IMG/VR virus record: IMGVR_UViG_3300006931_000023
Location: 1 to 34,684 of that record
Strand: one strand, 5' to 3'
Source: a virus
DNA length: 34,684 nucleotides
This document shows, piece by piece, positions 1 to 5,933 of the stretch (position 1 is its first letter; every line of letters starts with the position of its first letter). The notes under the pieces were generated by a model, which did not search any database, was not told where the DNA came from, and saw only the letters and a program-made list of their open reading frames with translations. The translations under genes were made by a program, and so were the position numbers.

Positions 1-120
1 CCATATCTAAAGATTTCAATTTCACATATCTATTTCGGGTCTTGATACCACTTTTTTTCCACTTCTCGTTAAGCAAAGCGAATTCGGCATCGGAGTAGCG
101 ATTGTTTACTACGTGCATTT
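1..120. repeat. Terminal direct repeat, left copy
   Basis: The first 120 bases are identical to bases 34565-34684. The repeat lies inside a gene whose frame stays open across the joined ends, which is what a circular or circularly permuted molecule gives after linear assembly. A true short terminal repeat is not excluded. One copy should be removed when counting genes, leaving a unit of about 34,564 bp. Confidence 0.97.
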
Positions 121-163
121 TAGAGTACTTTTCTATTTTTGGTATCTTTTGTTGTCGGCTCAT
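1..163 (-). CDS. Ribbon-helix-helix-like regulator, N-terminal part (gene crosses the junction)
   Basis: This is the 5' part of a 69-residue protein that continues at 34564 and ends at 34518. The ATG at 161-163 opens a basic tail. Then come a short strand (HVVNNRYS), a helix (DAEFALLNEKWKKSG) and a second helix (KTRNRYVKLKSL). That arrangement resembles MobC/Arc-like ribbon-helix-helix DNA-binding proteins; the assignment is by pattern only. A copy of the genome-wide motif TGATACCAA lies 11-19 bases ahead of the ATG, suggesting autoregulation. No ribosome-binding site precedes this ATG, so an internal ATG at 116-118 (MHVVNN) is an alternative start. It is the best candidate here for the protein that reads the motif. 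Confidence 0.6.
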   Translation of the reverse strand, partial: MSRQQKIPKIEKYSKMHVVNNRYSDAEFALLNEKWKKSGIKTRNRYVKLKSLDM

Positions 164-166
164 ATA

Positions 167-195
167 TTTTTAATGATACCAAAAATTATTGCCAA
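167..195 (-). promoter_or_regulatory. Possible promoter with TGATACCAA site ahead of the ribbon-helix-helix gene
   Basis: On the minus strand TTGGCA (195-190) and TAAAAA (172-167) are separated by 17 bases, and the spacer contains TTGGTATCA (182-174). The -10 is poor (4 of 6). A start point from it would fall at or just past the ATG at 163, so any transcript would be leaderless or would favour the internal ATG at 118. The motif copy is certain; the promoter is tentative. Confidence 0.35.
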
Positions 196-401
196 TGCGC
201 ATTAATTTGTTGCTTAAAGATCCAATCGTCGCCTTTCTCTTCCCTGAATTCCTCTTTGATTTGATCGGAATAACGTTTGTCGAAGTTGATATCAAACGCA
301 CATTCTTTTAAATGGTCTTCACACACGAAACATTTAATGGCGTATCCATGAACATCAAAGTAAACATGACTAACCGCGTTATTTTTACAGAATGTACACA
401 T
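186..401 (-). CDS. Small cysteine-rich, probably zinc-binding protein
   Basis: The 71-residue protein opens with CTFC and has a second cysteine pair (CFVC) followed by EDH. Paired cysteines plus histidines suggest one small zinc site; the rest is charged and probably helical. GGAGG sits nine bases ahead of the ATG. The gene follows the 57-residue gene directly and precedes the ribbon-helix-helix gene in the same leftward operon. The fold gives no function; a host-takeover or regulatory role is only a guess. Confidence 0.75.
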   Translation of the reverse strand: MCTFCKNNAVSHVYFDVHGYAIKCFVCEDHLKECAFDINFDKRYSDQIKEEFREEKGDDWIFKQQINAHWQ

Positions 402-402
402 T

Positions 403-576
403 TTAGTTGACCTCCATTTCTATCGTTAAGATCCATTTCTCTTCATCGAAAGGATTAATCCAGGCTCTGTGACCCAAGGCTTCGTAGGCTTCTTTTAACT
501 GCTTGAGTCTTTCGTATCTTTTGTAAACCACCTCTCGGTATCTAATCCCATCTTCTAGAAAGTCCGTGACGTCCAT
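403..576 (-). CDS. Small hypothetical protein (57 aa)
   Basis: An ATG at 574-576 follows a GGGGG ribosome-binding site and opens a 57-codon frame ending in TAA at 405-403. The product begins MDVTDFLEDG, has a lysine/arginine-rich helical middle (YKRYERLKQLKEAYEALG) and ends EMEVN. The reading frame fills the gap between the lipoprotein and the cysteine-rich protein exactly, and its 3' end holds the GGAGG used by the next gene. I do not recognise the family. Confidence 0.7.
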   Translation of the reverse strand: MDVTDFLEDGIRYREVVYKRYERLKQLKEAYEALGHRAWINPFDEEKWILTIEMEVN

Positions 577-617
577 TTTAAACCCCCTTATTTCAACCTA
601 GAATTCGATTTAAGGCG

Positions 618-932
618 TTAATAACCCTTTCCTGCATAGTACTCATCCCCGATGTAATTATGATGCCCACAGTCAACCTTGACCATGAGATATGTATTTC
701 CGTTAATTTCCTGATCGTTCATGTTAGCGACTCTCACCTGTTCGCAGAAGTCGCGGTGGGATTGGGGCACGAAAGAGGGCCAGGTCATGTTCTTTGAACT
801 ATCCAAGTCTTGACAACAAGCCACGGGTAGAAACTGTTCGGCTTGAACCTTTTCGGGGATTCCCATTAAGTTATTTAACTGTTTTGAATGGCATCCGGTT
901 AAGAACAGAATGATTAAAAGAGCTTTTTTCAT
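618..932 (-). CDS. Phage-encoded lipoprotein
   Basis: The 104-residue protein starts with MKK, a short hydrophobic stretch and the lipobox LTGC (Cys14), so it should be processed by signal peptidase II and anchored in the envelope. The mature part has further cysteines (ACCQ, FCEQ, DCGHH) that could form disulfides in the periplasm. GGAGG lies six bases ahead of the ATG, which overlaps the stop of the 38-residue gene by four bases. Small phage lipoproteins often block superinfection, and its place ahead of the packaging genes fits that, but this role is inferred. Confidence 0.8.
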   Translation of the reverse strand: MKKALLIILFLTGCHSKQLNNLMGIPEKVQAEQFLPVACCQDLDSSKNMTWPSFVPQSHRDFCEQVRVANMNDQEINGNTYLMVKVDCGHHNYIGDEYYAGKGY

Positions 933-1045
933 AAATCACCTCCGTTACATAAAATTATCCATTTGGCGCGAAGTAAGTATTCGGGAAATGCATCTCCCGC
1001 TTGGTGAACCACATGGTCGGCGTACAATTCGTAATAAGGGATCAT
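929..1045 (-). CDS. Small hypothetical protein (38 aa)
   Basis: This frame is coupled at both ends. Its ATG (1045-1043) shares ATGA with the stop of the 150-residue gene, and its TGA shares ATGA with the start of the lipoprotein. It encodes MIPYYELYADHVV, then a short mixed segment ending NGGDL. AGAAGG lies ten bases upstream. The double ATGA arrangement is the main reason for calling it; the family is unknown. Confidence 0.6.
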   Translation of the reverse strand: MIPYYELYADHVVHQAGDAFPEYLLRAKWIILCNGGDL

Positions 1046-1494
1046 AAAAACCATACCTTCTTTGTATAGATTTTACGTCCTCGTTTGACCCATTTCTCGA
1101 AGCTAGGATAGTTTGGGACTTTGATATTTTCTGCCACCAGGTTTTCGGCACAGACATGACTTCCAAAGACAAAATTGGGGTGGTTGCTCTCAAGTATTAA
1201 AAATTCAGCGGTGGCGGGTATATTTTCAAAGGGGTCGTTGTAGTAGGAAAAACAAGCTTTGACTTGAATGGGACTTAAAACTTCTTTCTTATCTTTCATT
1301 CCAGCCATTTCAAGGGAGTTAAGAAGGCGGGGGGTCATGACGGATCCGGCAATATGGCGTCCTGAGAGAATTACGTTGCGTTCCATTTTGTTTAAAGACC
1401 GCCATTCGCGTTTGGCCCGTTCAATAATGACCCCGCTGCGGTGAAGCGAATCATCGACAATCCGCTCTCTCCATTCTTTGTTAACGAAGTTCAC
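1042..1494 (-). CDS. Hypothetical protein, GTG start (150 aa)
   Basis: The start is GTG at 1494-1492, overlapping the TGA of the upstream membrane protein by four bases, with a GGGCGGGGG run as ribosome-binding site. The N-terminal third is basic and helical (WRERIVDDSLHRSG, RAKREWRSLNKMERN). The rest is mixed and includes NHPNFVFGSHVCAENLVAENIKVP. No transmembrane segment or catalytic motif is evident. It is the largest protein of the second leftward operon before the junction. I do not recognise it. Confidence 0.75.
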   Translation of the reverse strand: MNFVNKEWRERIVDDSLHRSGVIIERAKREWRSLNKMERNVILSGRHIAGSVMTPRLLNSLEMAGMKDKKEVLSPIQVKACFSYYNDPFENIPATAEFLILESNHPNFVFGSHVCAENLVAENIKVPNYPSFEKWVKRGRKIYTKKVWFL

Positions 1495-1646
1495 AAAGCC
1501 CCCGCCCAGGTCGCAATCAAGTAAAAACCTGTTATAACCACCGTCGATACAGCAACTAAAATAAGGTTCATCTTTAGGTTTGATTTAAAGTCTGACAATT
1601 CCATGATCTCGGCTTCTTCTGCGTCATACATTTCATAGTTTTTCAT
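1491..1646 (-). CDS. Small single-pass membrane protein (51 aa)
   Basis: The ATG at 1646-1644 follows AGGAG with a six-base gap and is the first gene after the strong leftward promoter at 1677-1705. The product has an acidic N-terminal half (YDAEEAEIMELSD) and one hydrophobic helix (LILVAVSTVVITGFYLI) near the C-terminus. Its stop overlaps the next GTG start by four bases. A first-gene membrane peptide could act on the host envelope, but no family is recognised. Confidence 0.7.
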   Translation of the reverse strand: MKNYEMYDAEEAEIMELSDFKSNLKMNLILVAVSTVVITGFYLIATWAGAL

Positions 1647-1676
1647 ACCAATCTCCTTTTGTTACCCTATGAAAGT

Positions 1677-1705
1677 AGTATAAGTTATTGGTATCATTTT
1701 GTCAA
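1677..1705 (-). promoter_or_regulatory. Strong leftward sigma70-type promoter with TGATACCAA in its spacer
   Basis: On the minus strand TTGACA (1705-1700), a 17-base spacer and TATACT (1682-1677) form a near-consensus promoter, 31 bases ahead of the first ATG of the leftward operon. The spacer carries TGATACCAA (1696-1688), so a bound protein would cover the promoter. It probably drives the small-gene cluster and, by read-through across the junction, the packaging genes. Confidence 0.8.
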
Positions 1706-1709
1706 GGGC

Positions 1710-1736
1710 TTATGAAAATAAACTTTTGGGTATAAT
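1710..1736 (+). promoter_or_regulatory. Candidate promoter of the plus-strand gene
   Basis: TATAAT at 1731-1736 is a perfect -10 box, 40 bases ahead of the only plus-strand ATG. The -35 region is weak: TTATGA at 1710-1715 gives a 15-base spacer. It is divergent from the leftward promoter, with the TGATACCAA copy about 35 bases upstream of this -10, so one bound protein could influence both. Confidence 0.45.
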
Positions 1737-1775
1737 AAACGTATCTAAGATATAAACCGTTTTAAAGGAGAGAAA

Positions 1776-2228
1776 ATGACAAAACATAAAAAACATAAGC
1801 ACCATAAAGATTTGACCGAGACGGCCACCCCTCTCGAATCAAAAGCGGCCAAGCTTAAACTCAAGTTTGAGCAACCCGTTCTAAAAAGGAGTATCACCAT
1901 GTTCGAAAAGACAATTACAAATAAGCAAAAGATACAAGCAACAATCGTACCCTTCGTTAAAACCGATGGGACGCCAGCCACCATTCTAGGGATTCCGACC
2001 TGGACGGTCACAAATGGTCTAAGTACCGTTGAAATCGCCGCAGATGGCCTCAGTGCGTTTCTGGTATCCTCAGATACCAACGGGGACACAAACTACGAAG
2101 TAGACGCATCTGTGGACTTCGGAGCGGGTGCTGTAGCGGTCTCTGCCAACGTTCTTTTGCATGTCACGGATTCCACCTCTCCTAGTGATAGCATTCAGCT
2201 TACGTTTGCTGATCCAGTGGATAAATAA
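1776..2228 (+). CDS. Ig-like domain protein, lone plus-strand (moron-like) gene with two starts
   Basis: The 150-residue protein starts at an ATG five bases after AGGAG. Residues 1-12 are almost all Lys/His (MTKHKKHKHHKD). From about residue 42 the protein is a beta-rich Ig/BIG2-like domain with the pattern TPATILGIPTWTV, AADGLSAFLVSSDT and ending LTFADPVDK. Such domains are common on phage structural proteins and exported host proteins. A second AGGAG precedes an in-frame ATG at 1899 (MFEKTITNKQ), so a long form with a cationic tail and a short form are both plausible. It is the only gene on this strand, with its own -10 box and terminator. It could be a decoration or anti-host protein. Confidence 0.85.
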   Translation: MTKHKKHKHHKDLTETATPLESKAAKLKLKFEQPVLKRSITMFEKTITNKQKIQATIVPFVKTDGTPATILGIPTWTVTNGLSTVEIAADGLSAFLVSSDTNGDTNYEVDASVDFGAGAVAVSANVLLHVTDSTSPSDSIQLTFADPVDK

Positions 2229-2244
2229 GTTAATATTCAAACTG

Positions 2245-2281
2245 GGGAAGGGACTCTTCGAGCGGGTCTCTTCCCTTTTTT
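2245..2281 (+). terminator. Rho-independent terminator of the plus-strand gene
   Basis: GGGAAGGGACTC (2245-2256) pairs with GGGTCTCTTCCC (2264-2275), with two G-U pairs, around a seven-base loop, and is followed by six T. It lies 17 bases after the TAA of the plus-strand gene and abuts the end of the convergent methyltransferase gene. It has no T-tract in the minus direction. Confidence 0.88.
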
Positions 2282-3077
2282 AAAAGTTAAACACTTCCTG
2301 GCTCAATCTTTTTGCTGCGATTTCGCAGTACTTTTCTTCTATCTCTATTCCGATAGCTTTACGGCCTAAGTCTTTGGCTGCGCGGAGGGTGGTTCCACTT
2401 CCCATAAAAGGGTCCAATACAGTATCGCCTTCATTGGACCAAGAAAGAACATGATCTCTAGCCAAGGCATCGGGAAATATCGCCGGATGTTCATAAGCAA
2501 TATCATCTAAAGTCGATTTAGCGTATCCCGTCTTGTAAAGCCAAACGTTTGAAACATTCCCTTCATCTAGAGTATATCGAGTCTTTCCGTTGTTGCTGTT
2601 TATCGTTCCGTCTTTCTGCCGTTCTCTTTCCTTGTAAACCATATTTCCCCATATGTTTTTCTTTTTAATCGGGTTAAAGGTTTTTATTTTTCCTTTGGTA
2701 AGAATGAACATATATTCAAAAATTGGTTGGTAGCGGGTTGCCTCTGGAAAAGGGAATCCATCTTTAAGATAAATCATCGTGTCGTGGATATTAAATCCTA
2801 TTTCTTTGAAATATAAAGCATGACGAAAAGAATCTCCGGATTCAGATCCATCTTTTGTTTGGTCCATTTCTACCCAAACCATCGTAGTCCTTTCTTTTAG
2901 GTTACTCCACAATGCTTTTGCGGTCGCTTCAAAATCAAAGGTATATCCACCATAATTTCGTAAATCACCATAAGGGGGGGAAGTTAAAACCATGTCAACC
3001 CCTTGAAGAAGTGGAATAATTTCAGAATTTTCCCCGTGGTAGATGGTTATTCCTGCGTGTTCATAATATGGTTTCAT
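2280..3077 (-). CDS. Beta-class DNA methyltransferase (N4-cytosine or N6-adenine)
   Basis: The 265-residue protein has the catalytic motif TSPPYGDL at residues 32-39 and the S-adenosylmethionine motif DPFMGSGTT near residue 222. The order IV then I marks the beta class. SPPY is commonest in N4-cytosine enzymes but also occurs in N6-adenine ones. The C-terminal IGIEIEEKYCEIAAKRL is typical. No restriction enzyme is adjacent, so it probably protects phage DNA from host nucleases. It lies downstream of the early-operon terminators and therefore needs its own promoter or read-through; no clear ribosome-binding site is seen. Length is normal for the family, and its target is unknown. Confidence 0.93.
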   Translation of the reverse strand: MKPYYEHAGITIYHGENSEIIPLLQGVDMVLTSPPYGDLRNYGGYTFDFEATAKALWSNLKERTTMVWVEMDQTKDGSESGDSFRHALYFKEIGFNIHDTMIYLKDGFPFPEATRYQPIFEYMFILTKGKIKTFNPIKKKNIWGNMVYKERERQKDGTINSNNGKTRYTLDEGNVSNVWLYKTGYAKSTLDDIAYEHPAIFPDALARDHVLSWSNEGDTVLDPFMGSGTTLRAAKDLGRKAIGIEIEEKYCEIAAKRLSQEVFNF

Positions 3078-3324
3078 TTTTCACACTTTATTTAAAATTT
3101 GGACATGCCTCCAACTTTTCTTTGTTTCCCTGCATCTATAGTATTTGCAGGAATTCAAGGATTTAACATCTCCAATACAACACTCAATCTTTTAAGAACT
3201 TATGAGTATGCAGGTCGTGGGTTGTGAGAAAGTTGTCAAAAGCACAGAGCCCACACTGGTGTCGAGTTTCTTTCGCTTGATTAAGGTTCAGCAAAGAGCA
3301 TTTGAACGAAACCTGTCTACAAAT
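3078..3324. other. Gene-poor gap between methyltransferase and early-operon terminators
   Basis: No convincing gene is seen. The stretch holds a 6-bp hairpin (CCTGCA 3129-3134 with TGCAGG 3146-3151) just ahead of the methyltransferase. It also holds a short minus-strand frame at 3294-3184 whose translation includes HQCGLC and THDLHTH but which lacks an ATG and a ribosome-binding site. A minus-strand promoter for the methyltransferase is expected here; TTGAGT (about 3187-3182) with TAAATC 16 bases on is the best weak candidate. Confidence 0.5.
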
Positions 3325-3443
3325 AAAAAACCCCACCCCTCATGGAAGTAAGAGGTAGGGCATAAAAAGAAAAACCCAGGATACTGACCGCCCTTTCGAC
3401 GGGGCAAGAGTATCGCTGGGTTTAATTGACGATTTCTCGTCAA
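3325..3443 (-). ncRNA. Three-hairpin RNA element ending in a rho-independent terminator
   Basis: Read on the minus strand there are three consecutive hairpins. First, TTGACGA-GAAA-TCGTCAA (3443-3426) has a GNRA tetraloop. Second is a compound hairpin (3423-3372) with outer arms AAACCCAG/CTGGGTTT, middle arms GATACT/AGTATC and inner arms GCCC/GGGC, followed by TTTTTCTTTTT. Third is an 11-bp stem (3360-3350 with 3341-3331) followed by TTTTTT. The last two are credible terminators closing the early operon, whose last gene stops at 3536. The first hairpin and the internal loops of the second are more than a terminator needs, so a stable small RNA or a riboregulator is possible. I recognise no known riboswitch or ribozyme. 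Confidence 0.7.
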
Positions 3444-3535
3444 AATAGATGTTTCTTGTTGTCGAAATATTATTGGTCATGTTTAAGATTTTTAATTATT
3501 TATTAGTTATTTGGCAACAACTATTTTAAATATTT

Positions 3536-3724
3536 TTAAGGCCCCACCGTGATTTGCCCAAATCCTCCAAAGACAGACCCTAAAAGTAGGCATATTCCTA
3601 TGACCACGATAAGGACTGATACCACTTGGTTGAACTTAGGTGTTTCATTTAACATAGCATTCACCCAGTAAGCCAAGCAGGTTAAGACAACAATTAAGAA
3701 AATACGGATTATGTTTATATGCAT
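3536..3724 (-). CDS. Small membrane protein with two transmembrane helices
   Basis: The 62-residue protein has two hydrophobic segments (IIRIFLIVVLTCLAYWV and VVSVLIVVIGICLLLGSVFGG) joined by a short polar loop. AGGAGG lies eight bases ahead of the ATG. It is the last gene of the early operon, 90 bases before the hairpin cluster. Topology would allow a holin or anti-holin role, but the early position argues for a membrane-acting accessory protein. No family is recognised. Its coding sequence contains TGATACCA in the plus sense at 3617-3624. Confidence 0.72.
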   Translation of the reverse strand: MHINIIRIFLIVVLTCLAYWVNAMLNETPKFNQVVSVLIVVIGICLLLGSVFGGFGQITVGP

Positions 3725-3778
3725 AAAAAAAGCCTCCTTTTAAACAGATACTTCTACTACGTTTTAAAATCTGGAACG

Positions 3779-3970
3779 TTATTTGTCTGATGCCTTGGTT
3801 GGATAGGTGATTCCTTGACTTGTAAGATAATTTTCACAATCTTTTCTGATGTTATTTAATATTACTTCAAAAGTATCGTTTGGGTTTAATGCCATATCTA
3901 TTTGAGCAAGTATTTTCTCTAGGAATTCGTATTTGAGACGCCACCTGAGTTCGGATTGCTTGTGTGTCAT
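3779..3970 (-). CDS. Small hypothetical protein (63 aa)
   Basis: The start ATG shares ATGA with the stop of the 32-residue membrane peptide. The product is helical and charged (ELRWRLKYEFLEKILAQID) and ends KASDK, with one cysteine. No motif is recognised. It belongs to the coupled chain of small early genes. Confidence 0.68.
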   Translation of the reverse strand: MTHKQSELRWRLKYEFLEKILAQIDMALNPNDTFEVILNNIRKDCENYLTSQGITYPTKASDK

Positions 3971-4065
3971 TTTACAGCCAAGCTATAGCAGATAATCATG
4001 ATATCCATTCCCACCCAGAAACCAATAAAGAGATTGGTGAATTCGGAATCGTTAAACTTTTTCAT
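3967..4065 (-). CDS. 32-residue membrane peptide
   Basis: The frame starts at ATG 4065-4063, overlaps the end of the upstream gene by 14 bases and shares ATGA with the next gene. It encodes MKKFNDSEFTNLF followed by one hydrophobic stretch (IGFWVGMDIMIICYSLAV). GGTGG lies about eight bases upstream. The double coupling and the membrane segment support a real gene; its function is unknown. Confidence 0.55.
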   Translation of the reverse strand: MKKFNDSEFTNLFIGFWVGMDIMIICYSLAVK

Positions 4066-4375
4066 TTTTTACCACCTTGGGCCAGTTTTCATCAAGCCAA
4101 TCCAAAATTAAAGATTCAAAAGGATTAATTATTGTATTTACTGGAAGACATCTTCTTAAAGCTTGTTCTCGTATTTCTTCACTTGGTTTCTTTTCAGGTT
4201 CCAATTTGATCCAGTCCTCACCTTCTATAAATCTTTGCTTTTCTGAAAAATCGTCTTCTGTTAAAAAACTATTTTTTCCAATTGCGGTGATTGTTTCTTG
4301 ATAGGACTTATCCCATAACTTATTTAATATTTTATCTCCGACTTTAAACTTTTCTTTAAATTCTTGGGGTGTCAT
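4052..4375 (-). CDS. Hypothetical protein (107 aa)
   Basis: The protein begins MTPQEFKEKFKVGDKIL and is acidic/basic mixed, with no membrane segment. The first 50 residues resemble a small barrel-like segment (VGDKILNKLWDKSYQETITAIG), and the C-terminal part (FESLILDWLDENWPKVV) is helical. The ATG shares ATGA with the upstream gene. The family is unknown. Confidence 0.72.
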   Translation of the reverse strand: MTPQEFKEKFKVGDKILNKLWDKSYQETITAIGKNSFLTEDDFSEKQRFIEGEDWIKLEPEKKPSEEIREQALRRCLPVNTIINPFESLILDWLDENWPKVVKNEKV

Positions 4376-4698
4376 TTCTTCTCCGCCTTCAGCGTTTGGT
4401 ATTCGGACTCGATTTGATAGTCAGCGTGATCTCGGGGATCTAAACATTTACAACTAATCCCGATATATTTCTTTTTAAGTTCATGAACTTTTCTTAGTTC
4501 ATCTCTCGCAACGTTCCTCGCCGCCTGAAAACGTAGCTCTAAATTTTCCATTCGAATTTGCCGATCTTTAGAAATTGCAATTTCAATATTTCGATGCTCT
4601 TCCACCTTATCCAAGAGGAACTGGAGTATTTCTTTTGACTCCATGGAAAAAACATCTTGGTCTTCAGAAAGCATCTTTTTAATGTCTTCTATGGTCAT
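4372..4698 (-). CDS. Coiled-coil hypothetical protein (108 aa)
   Basis: The start is taken at ATG 4698-4696 (MTIEDIKKML), which shares ATGA with the upstream stop. A longer frame from 4719 has no such coupling. The body is a long charged helix (SKEILQFLLDKVEEHRNIEIAISKDRQIR onward, given here only in part as EILQFLLDKVEEHRN) likely to form a coiled coil. A short C-terminal part holds CKCLDPRDHADY, which could bind a metal. Function is not recognised. Confidence 0.72.
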   Translation of the reverse strand: MTIEDIKKMLSEDQDVFSMESKEILQFLLDKVEEHRNIEIAISKDRQIRMENLELRFQAARNVARDELRKVHELKKKYIGISCKCLDPRDHADYQIESEYQTLKAEKK

Positions 4699-5099
4699 TT
4701 CTTTTCTCTTAAATAACAAGGCCCATCTGTTCTATGAACAACTAAATTATCGGGTGAGTTTTCTCCACATGTACATTTCTTTTCTAAAAAAGCGAGAATC
4801 TTTCTTTGTATTTTTTCAACAATGTCGAAAACCTTTAGTTTTATTTTCGGTTCAAACTCATCCGGCTGATCGAGTATATCTGCGTCCAAAACTTTCGCAC
4901 TTTCCCTCACGCCATCCTCATATGTTTTTTCACCATTGGTATTTCGTCCTTGTTCATAACCAATTTTCACGCCCTGCTCGTAGCCTTCTATAAACGCTTG
5001 CGCTTTCATTACTTCGTATGCTTCCCCCATTCCAGTAAAAGGGATTTGTTTATGCATTTTATACGGCTTTAAAAGTTTTAATGCCTCGTCCTGTGTCAT
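4695..5099 (-). CDS. Hypothetical protein with YEQG repeats (134 aa)
   Basis: The start at 5099 (MTQDEALKLL) shares ATGA with the HNH gene's stop; the longer frame to 5171 lies wholly inside the HNH gene. The middle has two near-repeats, IEGYEQGVK and IGYEQGRNT, followed by YEDGVRES. Such short repeats with alternating Gly and aromatic residues occur in amphipathic helices of small phage proteins. The C-terminus has CTCGENS and PCYLREKK, a possible zinc site. No function is assigned. Confidence 0.72.
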   Translation of the reverse strand: MTQDEALKLLKPYKMHKQIPFTGMGEAYEVMKAQAFIEGYEQGVKIGYEQGRNTNGEKTYEDGVRESAKVLDADILDQPDEFEPKIKLKVFDIVEKIQRKILAFLEKKCTCGENSPDNLVVHRTDGPCYLREKK

Positions 5100-5506
5100 T
5101 TCAAAACCTTCTCGGCTTTTATGAGATCCCATGCAACTTGCCGATCTTTTTTTCCATGACAAGAAAGACAAAGCGTCTGAAGATTCTTTATTGAGTTATT
5201 TTTAACGATAGAATATCGACCGTTTCCATCAATATGGTCAATAGTTAATCTTCGCGCCCATTTTTGGATATGATCTTTCTCTGACAAATGGCAACTGACA
5301 CATCTATAGTTATCTCTCTCATATACAGCAATTGCCAAACCATCAAAACGGTTTTTAATATTATAAATAAACTTATTGAAACCAGTATTGTATGCACTAT
5401 TAGTGCATTTCCTGCACGCAGAAAGTCTTCCTAGTTTCGACGGTTTATTTTTATTAAATAAATTTAAATCTTTACGCTTCTTGCAATTTTTACAAATTCT
5501 TGTCAT
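5096..5506 (-). CDS. HNH endonuclease with N-terminal zinc ribbon
   Basis: The 136-residue protein opens with a four-cysteine ribbon (CKNCKKRK and CRKC). An HNH domain follows: RDNYRCVSC, then LTIDHIDGNG with the catalytic DH pair, then NLQTLCLSCHGKKD. It should cut DNA in a metal-dependent way. In phages such proteins are homing endonucleases or packaging-associated nucleases. It lies far from the terminase genes and inside a chain of coupled small genes, so a homing or host-DNA-nicking role is more likely. The ATG overlaps the upstream stop by four bases. It is full length for a free-standing HNH protein. Confidence 0.88.
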   Translation of the reverse strand: MTRICKNCKKRKDLNLFNKNKPSKLGRLSACRKCTNSAYNTGFNKFIYNIKNRFDGLAIAVYERDNYRCVSCHLSEKDHIQKWARRLTIDHIDGNGRYSIVKNNSIKNLQTLCLSCHGKKDRQVAWDLIKAEKVLK

Positions 5507-5796
5507 TTCTTCTCACCCTCTGTTTCGTTTGACTCGCCAAGAATCACTTTGTGGTAGTGGTCGAGAACATTCAACAAATTAAACTTATTGAATGTGGATA
5601 TTTGAATTTGGTCCGACTCAATCTCATTTTTAATTGACTCCAACGCCTCCACCAACGGTTTGTATTTTTCGTGAATCTTATCGACGAATAATGTTAGCTC
5701 CTCTCGCATTAGTTGTCTGTCGTCCGAATCAAATCCTTCACCGACAGGAAACCCATAAATTAATTCGTCAATTTCTTCGAGATCTTTCACATTCAT
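5503..5796 (-). CDS. Acidic helical hypothetical protein (97 aa)
   Basis: The protein starts MNVKDLEEIDELIYGF, is rich in Asp and Glu and is predicted helical throughout (LTLFVDKIHEKYKPLVEAL). Strong acidity would suit a DNA mimic or a partner of a basic host protein, but there is no direct evidence. Its ATG shares ATGA with the upstream 46-residue gene, and its stop is coupled to the HNH gene. Confidence 0.72.
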   Translation of the reverse strand: MNVKDLEEIDELIYGFPVGEGFDSDDRQLMREELTLFVDKIHEKYKPLVEALESIKNEIESDQIQISTFNKFNLLNVLDHYHKVILGESNETEGEKK

Positions 5797-5933
5797 AATT
5801 CACAATAATCCCAAACTGTGTTTCTATAGTAGGGATTTTTCTCCTTTTTTCCGTAGTGACGTTCACGAACTGTTGTTTCTGACAAGCAGACAGGACAAAA
5901 AGATATAAAGAATCTGTACCAATGCTTTTTCAT
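5793..5933 (-). CDS. 46-residue protein with CPVC motif
   Basis: This frame is coupled by ATGA overlaps on both sides and has GGAAGGA ahead of its ATG. It encodes MKKHWYRFFISFCPVCLSE, a basic middle (RERHYGKKEKNPYY) and ends WDYCEL. Two or three cysteines plus histidines could form a small zinc knuckle. The family is unknown. Confidence 0.62.
   Translation of the reverse strand: MKKHWYRFFISFCPVCLSETTVRERHYGKKEKNPYYRNTVWDYCEL

Noticed and set aside
945-1193. An 82-codon minus-strand frame
   Set aside because: It overlaps the 150-residue and 38-residue genes in another frame. The coupled ATGA starts and stops favour those two genes instead.
1745-2089. A 114-codon minus-strand frame opposite the plus-strand gene
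   Set aside because: It is the antisense shadow of a gene with clear ribosome-binding site, domain pattern and terminator.
3372-3423. Hammerhead or other known self-cleaving ribozyme
   Set aside because: GUCGAAA is present in the loop, but the CUGAUGA core and the required three-way junction are absent.
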